The translations under genes and the position numbers were made by a program. A stretch of 64,000 nt of DNA from positions 3,376,001-3,440,000 of the forward strand of contig NC_087082.1 in assembly GCF_026151205.1 (NCBI RefSeq), given 5' to 3'. The notes beneath the pieces are model-generated. The model saw only the letters and a program-made list of their open reading frames with translations. It was not told the DNA's origin and searched no databases. Within the stretch, counting starts at the first letter, position 1, and each line of letters begins with the position of its first letter. This document shows, piece after piece, positions 21,515 to 33,730 of the stretch. This stretch comes from Bolinopsis microptera. Its lineage: Eukaryota > Ctenophora > Tentaculata > Lobata > Bolinopsidae.

Positions 21515-24500
21515 ATGACTACGTTTTTGTTCACGTCGGAGTCAGTCGGAGAGGGTCATCCGGGTAAGATTTATTGAAAATTATTATTAAACGTTGTTAT
21601 ACATTAATAATATAAGTAAAATTAATATTAGTAATATTATTTTAGTATTATATTATTGCATATTATGATAAGTAATTATTTGTATACGTTTTTTAGTAGC
21701 ACCGTCCTTTGATTGCTGATTGCTGAATCCAGCCTTATGAAATTGACCATATTGTCATTTTTGCACATATCTTTGAAACATTCCTTATTTTCAGATAAGA
21801 TATGCGATCAGTTGTCCGACACAGTTTTGGACGAATGTCTCAAACAGGACCGAATGAGTCGGGTTGCTTGTGGTTAGTTAAAATTTCACTTCATTTGAGT
21901 GTTCATAAAGTGTTAATAATACAGTAAAACTGGTCTCTCTATACCGGGTATTTTCTATACCGTGCATGCACTGTTTCTTTCCCCCGAGAGGCCCGGTATA
22001 TAGAGATTTCACTGTAGTGTTTTGACCAGATTAAAATTAGATAGTTTGCATTGAAATATTGGGTTGATCGATATAGATAGGGGCATCGAAATCTAAGCAC
22101 ATAGTACTTAGTTTATTTATATAAAGTTATTCACAGTGCGGAACACTGCTCCAATAATACAATTAAGTGGAAAATCTCACGAAACATGATAAACAATAGC
22201 CCTCCAACGGGGTAACCACGCATCCCAATCAAATTATTCCATATTTGGAAACTGTTATCATTTGCACAAGTTTGCAGACGCTAAGCCTGCTATATTTGTC
22301 GTACTAATGATATTGATTCTAACAGTCTCATGATCTGAGTTGCTGCATCCTTCACAGTTTCTTACATAGTTGACTAAAATATTTTCATAATTAATATATT
22401 TATTTATTTAATCCTACAGAGAGCGCTACGACCACCGGACTGGTTATGATATTTGGGGAGATAACCACTAACGCTATCATTGATTACCAGCGTATCATCA
22501 GAGAGACTATCAAGGAAATCGGTTACGATGACAGTGCTAAAGGTGGGGTGTTCATTCTTTTATTGTTGGTTACTTAGTTACTATTTACTAACAGATGTGA
22601 TATGGATAAGCTATAACTTTCTGTGGAAATTGTTAAATTTCCTGTTCTTTTGGATTGTTTTTGAGGAATGGAATTGCTACATTTCCTGTTCTTCCTCTAA
22701 AGTCGATATGTAATGTAGTATGAGTACTACTCAACGTTCAATTAGTTCAACTGACGTCTGACAAAATCACTGTGGTATTAGTTAGAGTTAGAAATATGCT
22801 GTTAAACAGGTATTAAAGTAAAATAAGTCACTGCTTTGGAGATAAAATGGTACAGCATTAGTAAGGAAATACTTTGTAATATTCGCTTACTAGACGGAGA
22901 CTCACAGACATGTTAGAATAATGAAAATCCGCTCCATACCCTCCCAAATTTACAAAACGATTGTTCCTTAATATACATATACCACGTGACGTCATCAAAC
23001 CACATGACGTCATCAAACCACGTGACGTCATCAAACCACGTGACGTAATAAAATCACATGACATCATCACTAATGTAGGATTCGACTACAAGACATGTGG
23101 CGTGATGATAGCAGTTGGTCAGCAGTCCCAGGAGATTGGACAGAGTGTAACCAACGCCACTGACGATGACGCTGAACAGGGCGCCGGAGATCAGGTAATT
23201 AGTAGTTAGATAATCTCTAATTATCTTAACTCATTAGTTAAGAATAATACCGCAGAACTTATGGCGGTCAGGCCCAGGTATAGATTGAAAATTGATTCGA
23301 TTCGAATCAGAAACGTTTTCTGAGACGAGCCCGATCTACACATAGTGAATTTTGTGTGGCAGGTTGAAAAGTGGTAAATGCTATAACATCACAGTAAAAT
23401 TACTGTAACTACTGTAACAATAACAACAACCCAGGGTCTGATGTTTGGATACGCTACAGACGAAACAGAAGAGTGCATGCCACTGACACTGACCCTAGCT
23501 CACAGCCTTAACAAACGTCTAACAGACTGCAGGAAGAGAGGAATCCTGCCCTGGCTCCGACCTGACACTAAAACTCAGGTATTTGCAATGAGCTCTCAAT
23601 TATCCAATTAATAGTCTAATTAAACCTCATTTGAAAGGAAATGTACGTGACCCCGCTCCAACTTTGTAATATAATATTGCAAACTGTAAAATACATATTG
23701 TGTTGATTTGTGGGCTTCTTTGACATTTCGTCGCCCGATTCCCCGGAAATTACGTAATGTAAATCTTGCAAAATCCATGACCCGACACATGTATCTCAAA
23801 ACGACACACATATCTTTTAATCACCAAAGAATAAATGCATCTAACTTAATAGTATTTTTCACGGGTTGAGAAGGGCGAAAAAGTTAATAGGAAAGAAAAA
23901 TGAATCCAATTTATTTCAGGTGACAATAGAGTATTTCGATGATAACGGAGACATCAGACCGGTGAGAATCCACACAGTGGTGCTGTCTACCCAGCATGAT
24001 GCTCAAATTACGCAGGTTCAACTGAGGAATGACATCATGGAGCATGTTGTCAAGGTCAGTTCTTATCTTTACTCTTATCTTCCTGCGCGTTGTACTGTCT
24101 GCTGCCCAAGTGACATGGGTCCACCATGTTAGAGACCATAGCATAAATGAAATGTATATCTGCACCTAAATCAAACTGTTCGCTCAACCATAACTCTTAT
24201 GATAATTTTGGGGTGGTGTCATCACCGTTTGGCATTTATTTCGGAATGATGTGATGGTGATAATTTCTTTAACAACGCCCGCCACCCACTTAGCTAGTCA
24301 GACTCTTACCCCTGCCTTACACTTGTTCTTTGTCTTACTATCCTAGCCGAGACCCTAACCTGGAAATACATTTTTATTAAACGCAGTGCAGTGCGCTGCA
24401 AAAGTGACAACTTCCGATATCACATTTAATCGCTCGCAATAAGTTGTAGATTTATTGCACCCGTGTCACGCCAGTTGCACGGTTGCTGTATATTAAATTT

Positions 24501-27180
24501 CATTTACTTGGCACCCTTCATTTAATTTGATTTATCAGCATACATGTTTAAAATCAAGTAAATGATCATCACTATAATTTAAAACTCATCATTGGTCCCA
24601 AGCCCCGTTCTGTTCTCCCTATCAATCTTTTTATCAACTAACTCCCTCCTTAGGTGGTGCTGCCAGAACATCTGCTGGACGATGACACAGTTTATCACAT
24701 CAACCCCTCTGGTTCCTTCGTCGTCGGAGGCCCTTGCGTGAGTGAAGCTCTTTTCATCTCCATATTTCTGATCAAACAACCATACTTTTGTCAAGTAGAA
24801 AGTCGTCGAGAATATTTGCATATAGACTTAGTAACACCTTTATAATGGTTCTCACTTAGTAACACCTTTATAATGGTTCTCACTTAGTAACTCCTTTATA
24901 ATGGTTCTCACTTAGTAACACCTTTATAATGGTTCTCACTTAGTAACACCTTTATAATGGTTCTCACTTAGTAACTCCTTTATAATGGTTCTCACTTAGT
25001 AACTCCTTTATAATGGTTGTCACTTAGTAACACCTTTATAATGGTTCTCACTTAGTAACTCCTTTATAATGGTTCTCACTTATCAACTTCTTTATAATGG
25101 TTCTCACTTAGTAACTCTTCTATAATGGTTCTCACTTAGTAACACCTTTATTATGGTTCTCACTTAGTAACTCCTTTATAATGGTTCTCACTTAGTAACA
25201 CCTTTATAATGGTTCTCACTTTGTAACTCCTTTACAATGGTTCTCACTTAGTAACTCTTTTATAATGGTCCTCACTTAGTAACACCTTTATAATGGTTCT
25301 CACTTAGTAACACCTTTATAATGGTTCTCACTTAGTAACACCTTTATAATGGTTCTCAAGAACCTACTTCCAAACGTACTGTGTTACGCACTAAATTTCC
25401 AGGGAGATGCTGGTTTGACCGGACGTAAGATTATCGTGGACACATACGGAGGTTGGGGAGCACACGGGGGCGGCGCTTTCTCTGGCAAAGATCCAACTAA
25501 AGTTGACCGGAGTGCTGCATACGCTGCCAGATGGGTCGCCAAGTCACTGGTCAAGGCTGGAGTCTGCAGACGAGTTCTCGTACAGGTGGGTTATATTCAT
25601 TCTCAGAATTCCATTTACTTACAAATTCGGTTTGCAGAAAATACCGGTATTGTCGACGAGTAGGTGGAAATCCTCGTTATTAAGTTAAACAGGTCGCGGT
25701 CGGCTCGTTTTCATTTCTGGTAAACAATGGTGTGATCTTATACAAAACAAGTTAATAGTTCAGAAAATAGGATTTTGCTGAAAACAGGTTTCTCATAGAT
25801 GTCGCAAATCAGGTTCCTCCAGCTTTTCACAAAGGTAGTCGATTAACTTTTGCGACCATAGCAAATGGACACAGGATGGATACTGCGTTTTCGTAACGCG
25901 CTGTACAAAATTTGTATAACAAAATTTCTGGTGGATTATAATTTAAGCCGCGCACGGCCGGACAGCGGCAAATTGAATTAAAACCGACTTTTTTACCTTC
26001 CCGCCAATTATGTTCTACTTAACTTCTACATGCTGCATAATGCATAACTATAGATTCACTTCAAGTCGAGCTAGCGGCTCGCTTGACACGGACAGCTGTA
26101 CTAACTATACCTAAACGATAAATAATGATAGTGATAATCAAAAGCGCCATTCTCCGTATTGTCTGCAACACACGTGGTACGGTATCACTCATCACTGCAC
26201 CCGGGAACCACGCCGCGCTCCTGCCAGATAACAAAGGGGGCTTGTTTTATGCCAACACATCACTACTACATGTCGAGCTTTTCGATCATTATATTTTTTG
26301 CTCCTTCTTTCGTCTAGAACACTGTTAAAGTGTAAGAACCCTTCTATATGCCAGTGGGCATGGTTACGCCATCAGCCACGCCTCTACAGCCGTGTACGTA
26401 CTGTGAATTATGACAGCTAGCAATGTGAACACGTTCTAGATTTCTATTATCTTAACCGTGCACATTAAAACTGGAGAGACATTAAAAATACTGCATCCTG
26501 GATTATATACAATTCCTATCATGTAACCTCATTGTAACCACATTGTAACCACATTGTAACCTCATTGTAACCACATTGTAACCACCGTGTAACCTCATTG
26601 TTACTGCATTGTAACCACACTGTAACCACATTGTAACTACTGTGTAACTACTATGTAACCACCGTGTGACCTTACTGTATTACCGCATTGTAACCTCACC
26701 ATAACCACCTTGTAACCCCCAGGTATCATACGCTATTGGTATTGCTCTCCCTCTCTCTGTGTCCATATTCGCCTATGGAACCTGCAAATACACAGAATCT
26801 CAGCTGTTACAGATTGTTCAAGCTAACTTTGATCTCTCTGCTGGAAATATTGTCAAGTGAGTGTTTTAGACATATTTTATTTTTAGACATTTTGTCTATT
26901 GTTGAATTATTGGCATCATCACCATATGCTTATCATGTGCGATTCTTTTTTAGGCGGAAATTTTGTTGTTAACATCCCATTAACATTTAACATGAATAAA
27001 GTAGTTCATACCTGGTGAACGATGTATTATTACTTTTAAAAGATTATAATATATTTTCTCAGGGAGCTTGATTTGAGGCGGCCGATCTACAGACAAACTG
27101 CAAAGTACGGTCACTTCGGTAACCCAGAATTCTCCTGGGAACAGCCTAAAGACATCAGCATCCCCGAAAATCTATGCTGA
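21515..27180 (+). CDS. S-adenosylmethionine synthetase (methionine adenosyltransferase)
   Basis: This cytosolic enzyme joins methionine and ATP to make S-adenosylmethionine, the general methyl donor. There are ten coding exons: 21515-21563, 21795-21872, 22420-22542, 23079-23194, 23435-23578, 23920-24054, 24654-24737, 25403-25585, 26723-26856 and 27063-27180. All have GT/AG borders and matching phases, and together give 387 residues, close to the usual ~395. Signature motifs are intact: GEGHPDK (residues 12-18; the D codon is split by intron 1), GAGDQG (118-123), and [14 protein letters not shown] (265-278). The start is the first ATG before [15 protein letters not shown], as in animal family members. 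An ATTAAA polyadenylation signal lies at 27219-27224. Three introns carry minisatellites close to their acceptors. The gene appears functional. I leave the symbol empty because animal MAT naming depends on the paralogue. Confidence 0.97.
22981..23070. repeat. 18-bp repeat with CRE and E-box motifs, five units
   Basis: The unit is ACCACGTGACGTCATCAA. It overlaps a CACGTG E-box with a TGACGTCA cyclic-AMP response element. Three units keep TGACGTCA and three keep CACGTG; the last two units are degenerate. The array ends 8 bp before exon 4 of the SAM synthetase gene, leaving CTAAT as a possible branch site. The array is also open in frame with exon 4, but there is no ATG upstream. Confidence 0.9.
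24827..25357. repeat. 28-bp minisatellite in SAM synthetase intron 7, about 19 units
   Basis: The unit is CTCACTTAGTAACACC followed by TTTATAATGGTT. Variants alternate between AACACC and AACTCC. The array ends about 45 bp before exon 8. The units are very similar, so it is probably variable in length between individuals. Confidence 0.95.
26522..26719. repeat. ~10-11-bp minisatellite in SAM synthetase intron 8
   Basis: Repeats of TGTAACCACAT and variants run to within about 5 bp of the acceptor of exon 9 (CCCCCAG at 26716-26722). The array therefore replaces most of the normal polypyrimidine tract region. Confidence 0.85.
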
Positions 27181-28076
27181 AAACCTTACCGTCTAATATG
27201 ACTGACAATGTAGTTTTTATTAAAGCAGTTTTGTTTGACCCTAAAATCGGGTCCGCTTCGACATGAGGTCATAAACATATGATTTAGAAGTAAAATTTTT
27301 ATTGGAAGTTTTAATGCCGAACATGTTTTTAATCAATGACATATTTTTATTTAGTACAGATAGGCGAGATAGTAAGATTTAATTTATTAGCACTTTCTGA
27401 GTTTGAGATGATTTCAGACCAAGTTAATAGATTCTGAAATTTGTTCAGATGGAATTCAGTCGATTAGGATCCTTCCTGTTTTGTCTACGTGATATGTAGT
27501 AGTGTTGTTAGACTAATAGTGATAGGTGTTCGTTTACTTTTAGGGATAGTGAAATAACTAATTTGATGTTTTGAGCCTCTCACATTTTAGACTGCCGACC
27601 GATGTAAGATGTTTTTAAAACCGTTAAGGGTTGTCAATGATTGATTTTTAATAGAATAATTTTAATTTTTGTGCAATATATCCATCCAAGATGGAAGTTT
27701 ATTCCACGAAAAATGTCTAAAAATGTGGTATTTTTACTTTTATATGAAATAACAGTGCTAAATTGCACCGGTGAATTCCGGAAATATGATGATTGATAGA
27801 ATTTGGTAGAATTGATAGGTAGAAACATGTAATTGATGGATACGACAATAAACCCTGAGTGATAAATTAGCATTTCTGTCATTAACGTTTACTCTAGACG
27901 CAATCGGGAGATGTAAGTCAAAGTGCAGTTAATTCCCAATTTCTACATTCAATTTTCTTCGAATCAACTGAATACAAAATCAAATATTTACTATTCAAAG
28001 TTATTAAAGAACGGTTTTAACAATAATAAATTCCGTGATAACTGTCATGAAGAATGAAGATGTAACTAGGTGAAAC

Positions 28077-28165
28077 CGAGCTAATAGTAATAGGTGAGAC
28101 CGAGCTAATAGTAATGGGTGAGACCGAGCTAATAGTAATTGGTGAGACCGAGCTAATTAGGTGAG
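28077..28165. repeat. 24-bp tandem repeat between the convergent genes
   Basis: About four units of GGTGAGACCGAGCTAATAGT plus a linker, the last ones shortened. It lies in or just beyond the 3' untranslated region of the receptor gene on the minus strand. 27225-28076 holds nothing else I recognise. Confidence 0.85.
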
Positions 28166-28167
28166 AC

Positions 28168-28204
28168 CTAAATAATAAGCTTCATGAAGAAGCTTATTAT
28201 TTAG
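28168..28204. repeat. Stem-loop between the convergent genes
   Basis: A 15-bp perfect stem, CTAAATAATAAGCTT with its inverse, closes a short loop. It lies about 100 bp after the receptor stop codon and could mark the 3' end of its message, but this is only a position-based guess. Confidence 0.55.
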
Positions 28205-28300
28205 CAGAAGGTAAAATTACAAAACAGGTTACCTACAGTAATTACTGTTAATTAATGAGGTTATAATAGTCCTAAAATAAAAAGCTAAAAAGTAATTTCT

Positions 28301-31300
28301 CTACGATTTGTAACTGGTACTGCCCGAGCTGGTGCCTTTAATGACAGTGTGGACCCCTGTGTCCTCGGCACACTTGCAGAACCTTAAAACGGACTGTTTC
28401 ATCTTCAACAGCTCCGTTTTGAAAGCTGTGTTCCGGAACAAATAAATAATCGGGTTAAAAATAGAGTTTAAATTCATTCCCATCATCCAAAGGGTCTCTA
28501 ACACATCCCAAGCTCTCCCCATCTCAAAGGGCCAATAACCAAGGACCAAATAACCGAAGTAGTAGCAAATGAAGTAGTAGTTGACAGAGTAGCACACAAC
28601 AAATCCCAACACAACCAGGAGGGTTGTTGTGGTGGCTTCCCGTTCGTTCTGTTTCGCTTTCCCCTTGGCCCGGGACCCGTTCTTCTTCAGGGAACCAGAC
28701 TGGAGTCTACTGAACGCTCCTTTTGCTCCGCTGTTATCTTCTGACTTTCTCAGGGATGATCTCATTGTAGTGCTTTGCCTCTGCAATACAAGAATTAGGT
28801 AATAGTGGCTATACGTGGACTGCACATGACATGCTTTGGGAGTCCGTGTGTGTTTTTCATATAGAAATGAAATGGAAATAAAAACAGCACTTATAATTAT
28901 GCCCCGTCCATAGGCATAATCATATCAACATTCCGCACCATTCAAAATGCGGATTGCCGTTGCGCGACTCGCCGAATACCTTATCGGACCTTATTTGGAC
29001 GGACATTAATTGAACGCTGGAGGCCCTAACGTTCATGAAGGTCCGTCCAAGTTAAAGTCCGTTCAATTTTTTTCAAAAATTGTTCCACTTCGAACTTTTT
29101 GTCCAGAATATGACAACTATGAGAACTTTATTGTGCCGTAAGTTAACGACGGAAAGGTTCTCCTTGGTCTGCCGGAGGCACAGAAAACTCTACTACCACT
29201 AGTATATAATGTTTTCAAGGGTCACTTGGCGGAAAAAGTCAACGAAATTATGGCAGTCAACAACAAAGTTCATGAGCTAGTCCCCGCCAACGTGAAAAAC
29301 TTGTTCCAGCCTCTAGAAATTACGGTAAATCGTGTTGCCAGTGACATTGACCGACGTTGTTATAGTTCATATTACTCAGGGGAGGTAATAAAACAGTGCT
29401 AGGAAATCTCCACGTGATGTTGGGGTTAACCTTAAGTTGTCTAAGATAAAACCACTTCACGCCGAATGGCTTGTAAAAGTTAACACTGAAATGCTGGACC
29501 GGGGTAGTTTGATAAAAAAGGTTTCCATTATAAAGCTAGAAATCACTGATGATTTAAGCATGGATTATTTCCCCATTTGATGAGTTGATGGTATGTGATA
29601 TTACTATTAGACACTGATCATGTACACATATTTTAACATTTTTACTGCTTAATGACTGCTTTTCTTACTTACTGTATACAAATTTTTATGATGGTTTTGA
29701 TTTTGAATGCCTTCTAGCGTTCATATTAATGTCCATTCATAATTATGTCCGTTCATTTAATGTCCGTCCAAATAAGGTCCGATAAGGTATATCTAGGTTG
29801 AAGTGCAACATTATCAAACAAAGTTATAATTAATATTGTATGAGCATACCGACACATGTGACAAGAATATTCCCATAAATTAGCCGATCACATTTATAAA
29901 AAAACGTATAACTATATAAATATAATATGTACAATGTACATACTTATACATGTACAATGTACATACTACATGTACAATGTGCATACTACATGTACAATGT
30001 ACATACTACATGTACAATGTACATACTACATGTACAATGTACATACTACATATACAATGTACATACTACATGTACAATGTACATACTACATGTACAATGT
30101 ACATACTACATGTACAATGTACATACTACATGTACATTATACAATGTACATACTACATGTATCAAGTGTAACACGAAATGAAGAAGTAAGAAGTAACGGT
30201 GTAATACCTGTCTTTTAGACAGCAGAGCTGTCATGTGTAAGGGACAGAAGATAAGGAAGACGAAGCAGATAGAGTAAGGAATAACTTGTATTAGAGGGTA
30301 GTAGTAGATCTCGTTCTCTTGGAAGATGTTGGTACCGTAGGAGCACATTCCTATGCTAATCGCATATTGGTATCTGTTGGGTGATAACTTTGGTTAGAGG
30401 TGGATGAGCTTTGGGAATATACGAATTAATTTGTTTGTAGATTCAAGTTTGAAAGAATTAGGAAAACAAATGCTCATTTTCCAGCGTCTATTTATTATAT
30501 TATCTCATTATAATATGTATGTAGTATTGAGTATAGTGTATTATAATAAAGGAGGAAGTCAGGTAAACAGCTTTTAGTGCCCAATTCACAGTTACCTTTC
30601 AAGTTTGAAGTAAGGAACGAGGGATCGAAGGAGTGAAATGAACCAGATCAAACCGGTCACTGTATACCCCGTCTGGAGAAAAATAAAGATGTTAGATGTT
30701 ATTAAAGTTCGCATATAAGGGTCCAGCCTTGAAATTGTATGTAGCTGGTTGGTGAGTTCGACTTTTTGCTCCTCAAAGTTTCATTTCAATTTCAGTTTAC
30801 CCCAAGATTTTATATAAAAAGCGTATTGTCGCAGGTTGCACCAGGCACCTTAACCTAATCCTTGCCTATTGCCCTAGCTTTATCCCAACCTGCCTTACCA
30901 TAAAGGGCATAAACTTTACTCATGATCGCAACCCCATATCCTAGAACTTAACCTATTTAAATCCTAAAACAGAGAGTAAAAAGTTTGGTCTCCTATCAGT
31001 ACTACTGGGCGGCGCTCCGCCTGCCATTCTGAATCTCTATACTAGTCAATCATATTGATAATCCATTGTCATAAATGTAAAATGTCAATACCAGTAGTTC
31101 ACATTGACAGACCTGGTTGGTGGATATCTTGTTGTAGTGTAGTGGTACAGCTAGGGCTATGTACCGGTTCAGGGTGATGCAGACCACCGACAGAAGGGAT
31201 GCAAATAGTGACGTGTTCGATATCACTCCTAGGGGGTTAGAGATTAGAGCACAGGGGGTAAGGTCTTTATGGTTTGTTATCCTATTTGTATTTGTCCCGT

Positions 31301-32641
31301 CTTAAGTTATTACAATTGTGCATTTTAACATTAGCTGCGACAGTGCGACCTTTAATGTTTAAGCTTTTAAGTTTTATAATAGTATAATGAACCATGACAA
31401 CATTATGACCCAAATCCAAAAGCTCTAGACTTCCAGGCCTTGATAGTAATTTATGAATTAGGTACCCAGTTGTTGCTGGAATGACAACAGTTGGCATCTG
31501 ATCAACAAGCTGTAACCTTCTTCTTGCCCGACGTAATTTTCACGCATTAATCTTCCTGAGATGTCTGCCGTCTAGAGGCTAATTCTCAACGCTTGGCCAA
31601 ACTCTCAGTACTAACTCTATACGCAGGCGGAGCATACTAGCAGTAAACTTTCTGACAAGATAGTTCTTTAAGATACTAGAATTAACACGGCGCACCTGTG
31701 CCGGCCCTTCTACCTGTTACATTGCAATAGAGAGGTTTGCCCTGGGCTCTAAATCAACTAATTGTTTATTGGCCCCTAAACTAATTTATATCACGGGTGT
31801 ATATGTTGACTGTTGAGGAGGGGATCTAGGAGAAGACGGAGATACTGATTAAGTTACACCTGGTCCAGTGATGGAATAAGCCATGTTTTAGAACTTTCTA
31901 GGCGAGGTTAACCACACTGGCTGGAACCTTGCCATGATCTAAATGTCATCATCATCATTTCCGCTACACTACGTTCCAATCAGTAACCAGAGGCAGGCCA
32001 AGTGCAAGGGTGTTCTGGGTTAGCACCAAATCAAATTAATCAAAACTATAACCGGTATTAAAACTACCACTATTGCAATGTTATATGGTTCATTAATTAA
32101 GCTTAAGAACCTTGCTTCAATTGTAGGTGTTTGAGCTGATTGGATAATACTTTTTCTAAAGCAATATAAATCTACTACCTGAAATATCGCAGAGAATGGC
32201 TCCAAGGAAGAACTTGTCGAATTTTAGTAGGAAGGATACGGAGGAGGGTAGGATAGCGAATATACCCATTGTGAGATCTGTCATCGCCAAGCTGAAGAAG
32301 TTGGTCATGTTAGGAATCATTCTATATTTCGTATTAATATTCCATAGTCGTTCTTTTATTCATTGAGAAACTTAATTTGTAGCAATAACGTCTGCCATTG
32401 GCATAAGGCGTTAGTTAGATCAAAAGTTAAAATCTACCACCAACGCTAAAAACTTCAGCTTCTATTTTGTTTACCTCGCAATGAAGATAGTGGAGGAAGA
32501 AGTTTTGATCCTAGTGATGATGACGAGCTCTATGAGGTTGACGATGATAACGTAGATGGAGAGAAGGAGATAGAATGTTGGGAGGATAACTGCTGTGAAG
32601 GTGCTCTGTTCTACTATCTCTGTGGTGTCGTTACCTGACAT
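28301..32641 (-). CDS. Class A (rhodopsin-like) G protein-coupled receptor, orphan
   Basis: A plasma-membrane receptor of unknown ligand. Six minus-strand exons, all GT/AG: 32641-32475, 32321-32179, 31228-31113, 30672-30596, 30373-30208 and 28780-28301; together 382 residues. TM1 has N35 in IIVNLIELV. TM2 has SLAMTD (D71). Cys100 at the top of TM3 can pair with Cys178 in the second outer loop. TM3 ends in N124-R125-Y126 instead of DRY. TM4 carries the conserved Trp in GLIWF. The third inner loop (224-272) is long and basic. TM6 has CYSV where CWxP is usual. TM7 ends in NPIIY (332-336), followed by helix 8 and a cysteine-containing tail. The start at 32641 gives a short N-terminus with an N-D-T glycosylation site; a further upstream coding exon is possible. 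Peptide or amine receptor types are both conceivable. Confidence 0.9.
28979..29787. mobile_element. 809-bp TIR element with pogo-like remnant, in GPCR intron 5
   Basis: The inverted ends begin CCTTATCGGACCTTATTTGG and match for at least 30 bp; TA stands on both sides (28977-28978 and 29788-29789). A Tc1/mariner/pogo origin is supported by the decayed transposase frame inside. A second GTCCGTCCAA-type motif occurs just inside the left end. Confidence 0.75.
29145..29400 (+). pseudogene. pogo/Tigger-like DDE transposase fragment
   Basis: An open plus-strand stretch includes LPLVYNVFKGHLAEKVNEIM, then VHELVPANVKNLFQPLEITV and SYYSGEVIKQC before a stop. It matches the end of the DDE domain in pogo/Tigger-type transposases (D.F.GQ...., VP.N.T..LQPLD..VN., ...W....V..QL). 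The catalytic-region aspartate before VFKGH is replaced by Asn, and only this part survives, so it is inactive. It is antisense to the receptor transcript. Confidence 0.7.
29930..30165. repeat. 20-bp minisatellite in GPCR intron 5, about 12 units
   Basis: The unit is TGTACAATGTACATACTACA, itself almost palindromic (TGTACA..TGTACA). Because 20 is not a multiple of three and no unit contains a stop in any frame, long meaningless open frames run through it in all three plus frames. It ends about 40 bp from the splice donor of the fifth receptor exon (boundary 30207/30208). Confidence 0.95.
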
Positions 32642-33730
32642 TATTCCTGCTGCTGTGTGGTTATTGGTTAAGATGGAATCATCATTCACTTTGAAATTAC
32701 CACAACTTTTTAGATACAGTGTAAAAAATGTCTACAAAATTGTTTTACGATCTAGATTGAATCAGGCATACGTTTTAAACTTTTAGTGCTTTAACAATCG
32801 CAAGTGGCAAGATACTATATGCGAAGACAAATGATCAAATTCAAGGATTAAACGAAGGTTGAAGTAACAAACTCAGCTTCATAAGAATCAAACATCCCTT
32901 TTTAACTGATTTGGTGGCCCTGAACTATATTTGAAAGTTCGGATGCATTCATTTATTCCATATAACAGCTTAAATCTGACAAGAGCTTGACCACTGCTTG
33001 ACAAAATGTTCATTATAAATAAGGCGAGTCAGCGAGTGGTTTTGATCTAGTCCGACACGCCGAGTGACCCTTCGTCACTAGCAGAATTATTATATAATGT
33101 TTTTATATTAAACAGTCTTTCGCTAACAATGTTATGCAAAAATATGCGAAAACAATCATATTTTGGTCCGACTTATTGGGAATCACAATTGTTTGGTCCG
33201 ACCAGTTAACAATCTTAAGTCTAAAGTCTAGCCACAGCTCGTGAATTCTATTTCGCTGCATTGTCACTTGTCAGAGCAGATTGACAGCAGTGAGACAATG
33301 AAAGGAAGTAATGCAGCTCACCAGGATGAATCTCTGACTATCGATATGAACTAAGGAAGCTCGGGGGTGACCAAAACACATTCTTTGCATGGCAGCTATA
33401 ATAATATTACTTTAATCTTGCCGGGTATAATTCTAATCTGGTACGTGTTCACAACACATGGATTAATCTAATCAGCGGAGGTTGTACGGGGGTTCGAAAA
33501 ACAATCATTCAGTTCGACTAACCGCAAGGGGGGATTGGTTTAACATCGCTCGACTTACCATCTATAAGTTTAAGTCATTACCAATACTATTGGAATAATC
33601 CTAACTCGCAGTTCGCACCTACAAGTACAACCTAGAAAATTAAACCATTGTCATAGAAGCTGAAAAACTCCATAGGTATGTATAACATGAACATTTATCA
33701 GATGTTGTCCGACTCAGAGCTGGAAGAGGG
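32642..33730. other. Region upstream of the GPCR, no gene recognised
   Basis: It should contain the receptor promoter or a 5' untranslated exon. I see no clear core promoter, coding frame or repeat. The large inverted repeat begins at 33731. Confidence 0.5.

Noticed and set aside
22961-23209. Open frame joining the 18-bp repeat to exon 4 of SAM synthetase
   Set aside because: There is no ATG to start it; the exon border at 23079 gives the correct phase with exon 3, so the upstream part is intron.
29927-30218. Three overlapping open frames of 73-94 codons
   Set aside because: They are produced by the 20-bp minisatellite, which has no stop in any plus frame; they lie in a receptor intron.
32642-32689. 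Extension of the receptor N-terminus upstream of 32641
   Set aside because: The longer frame starts at a GTG, not an ATG; 32641 is the first usable methionine seen, though an upstream exon is not excluded.
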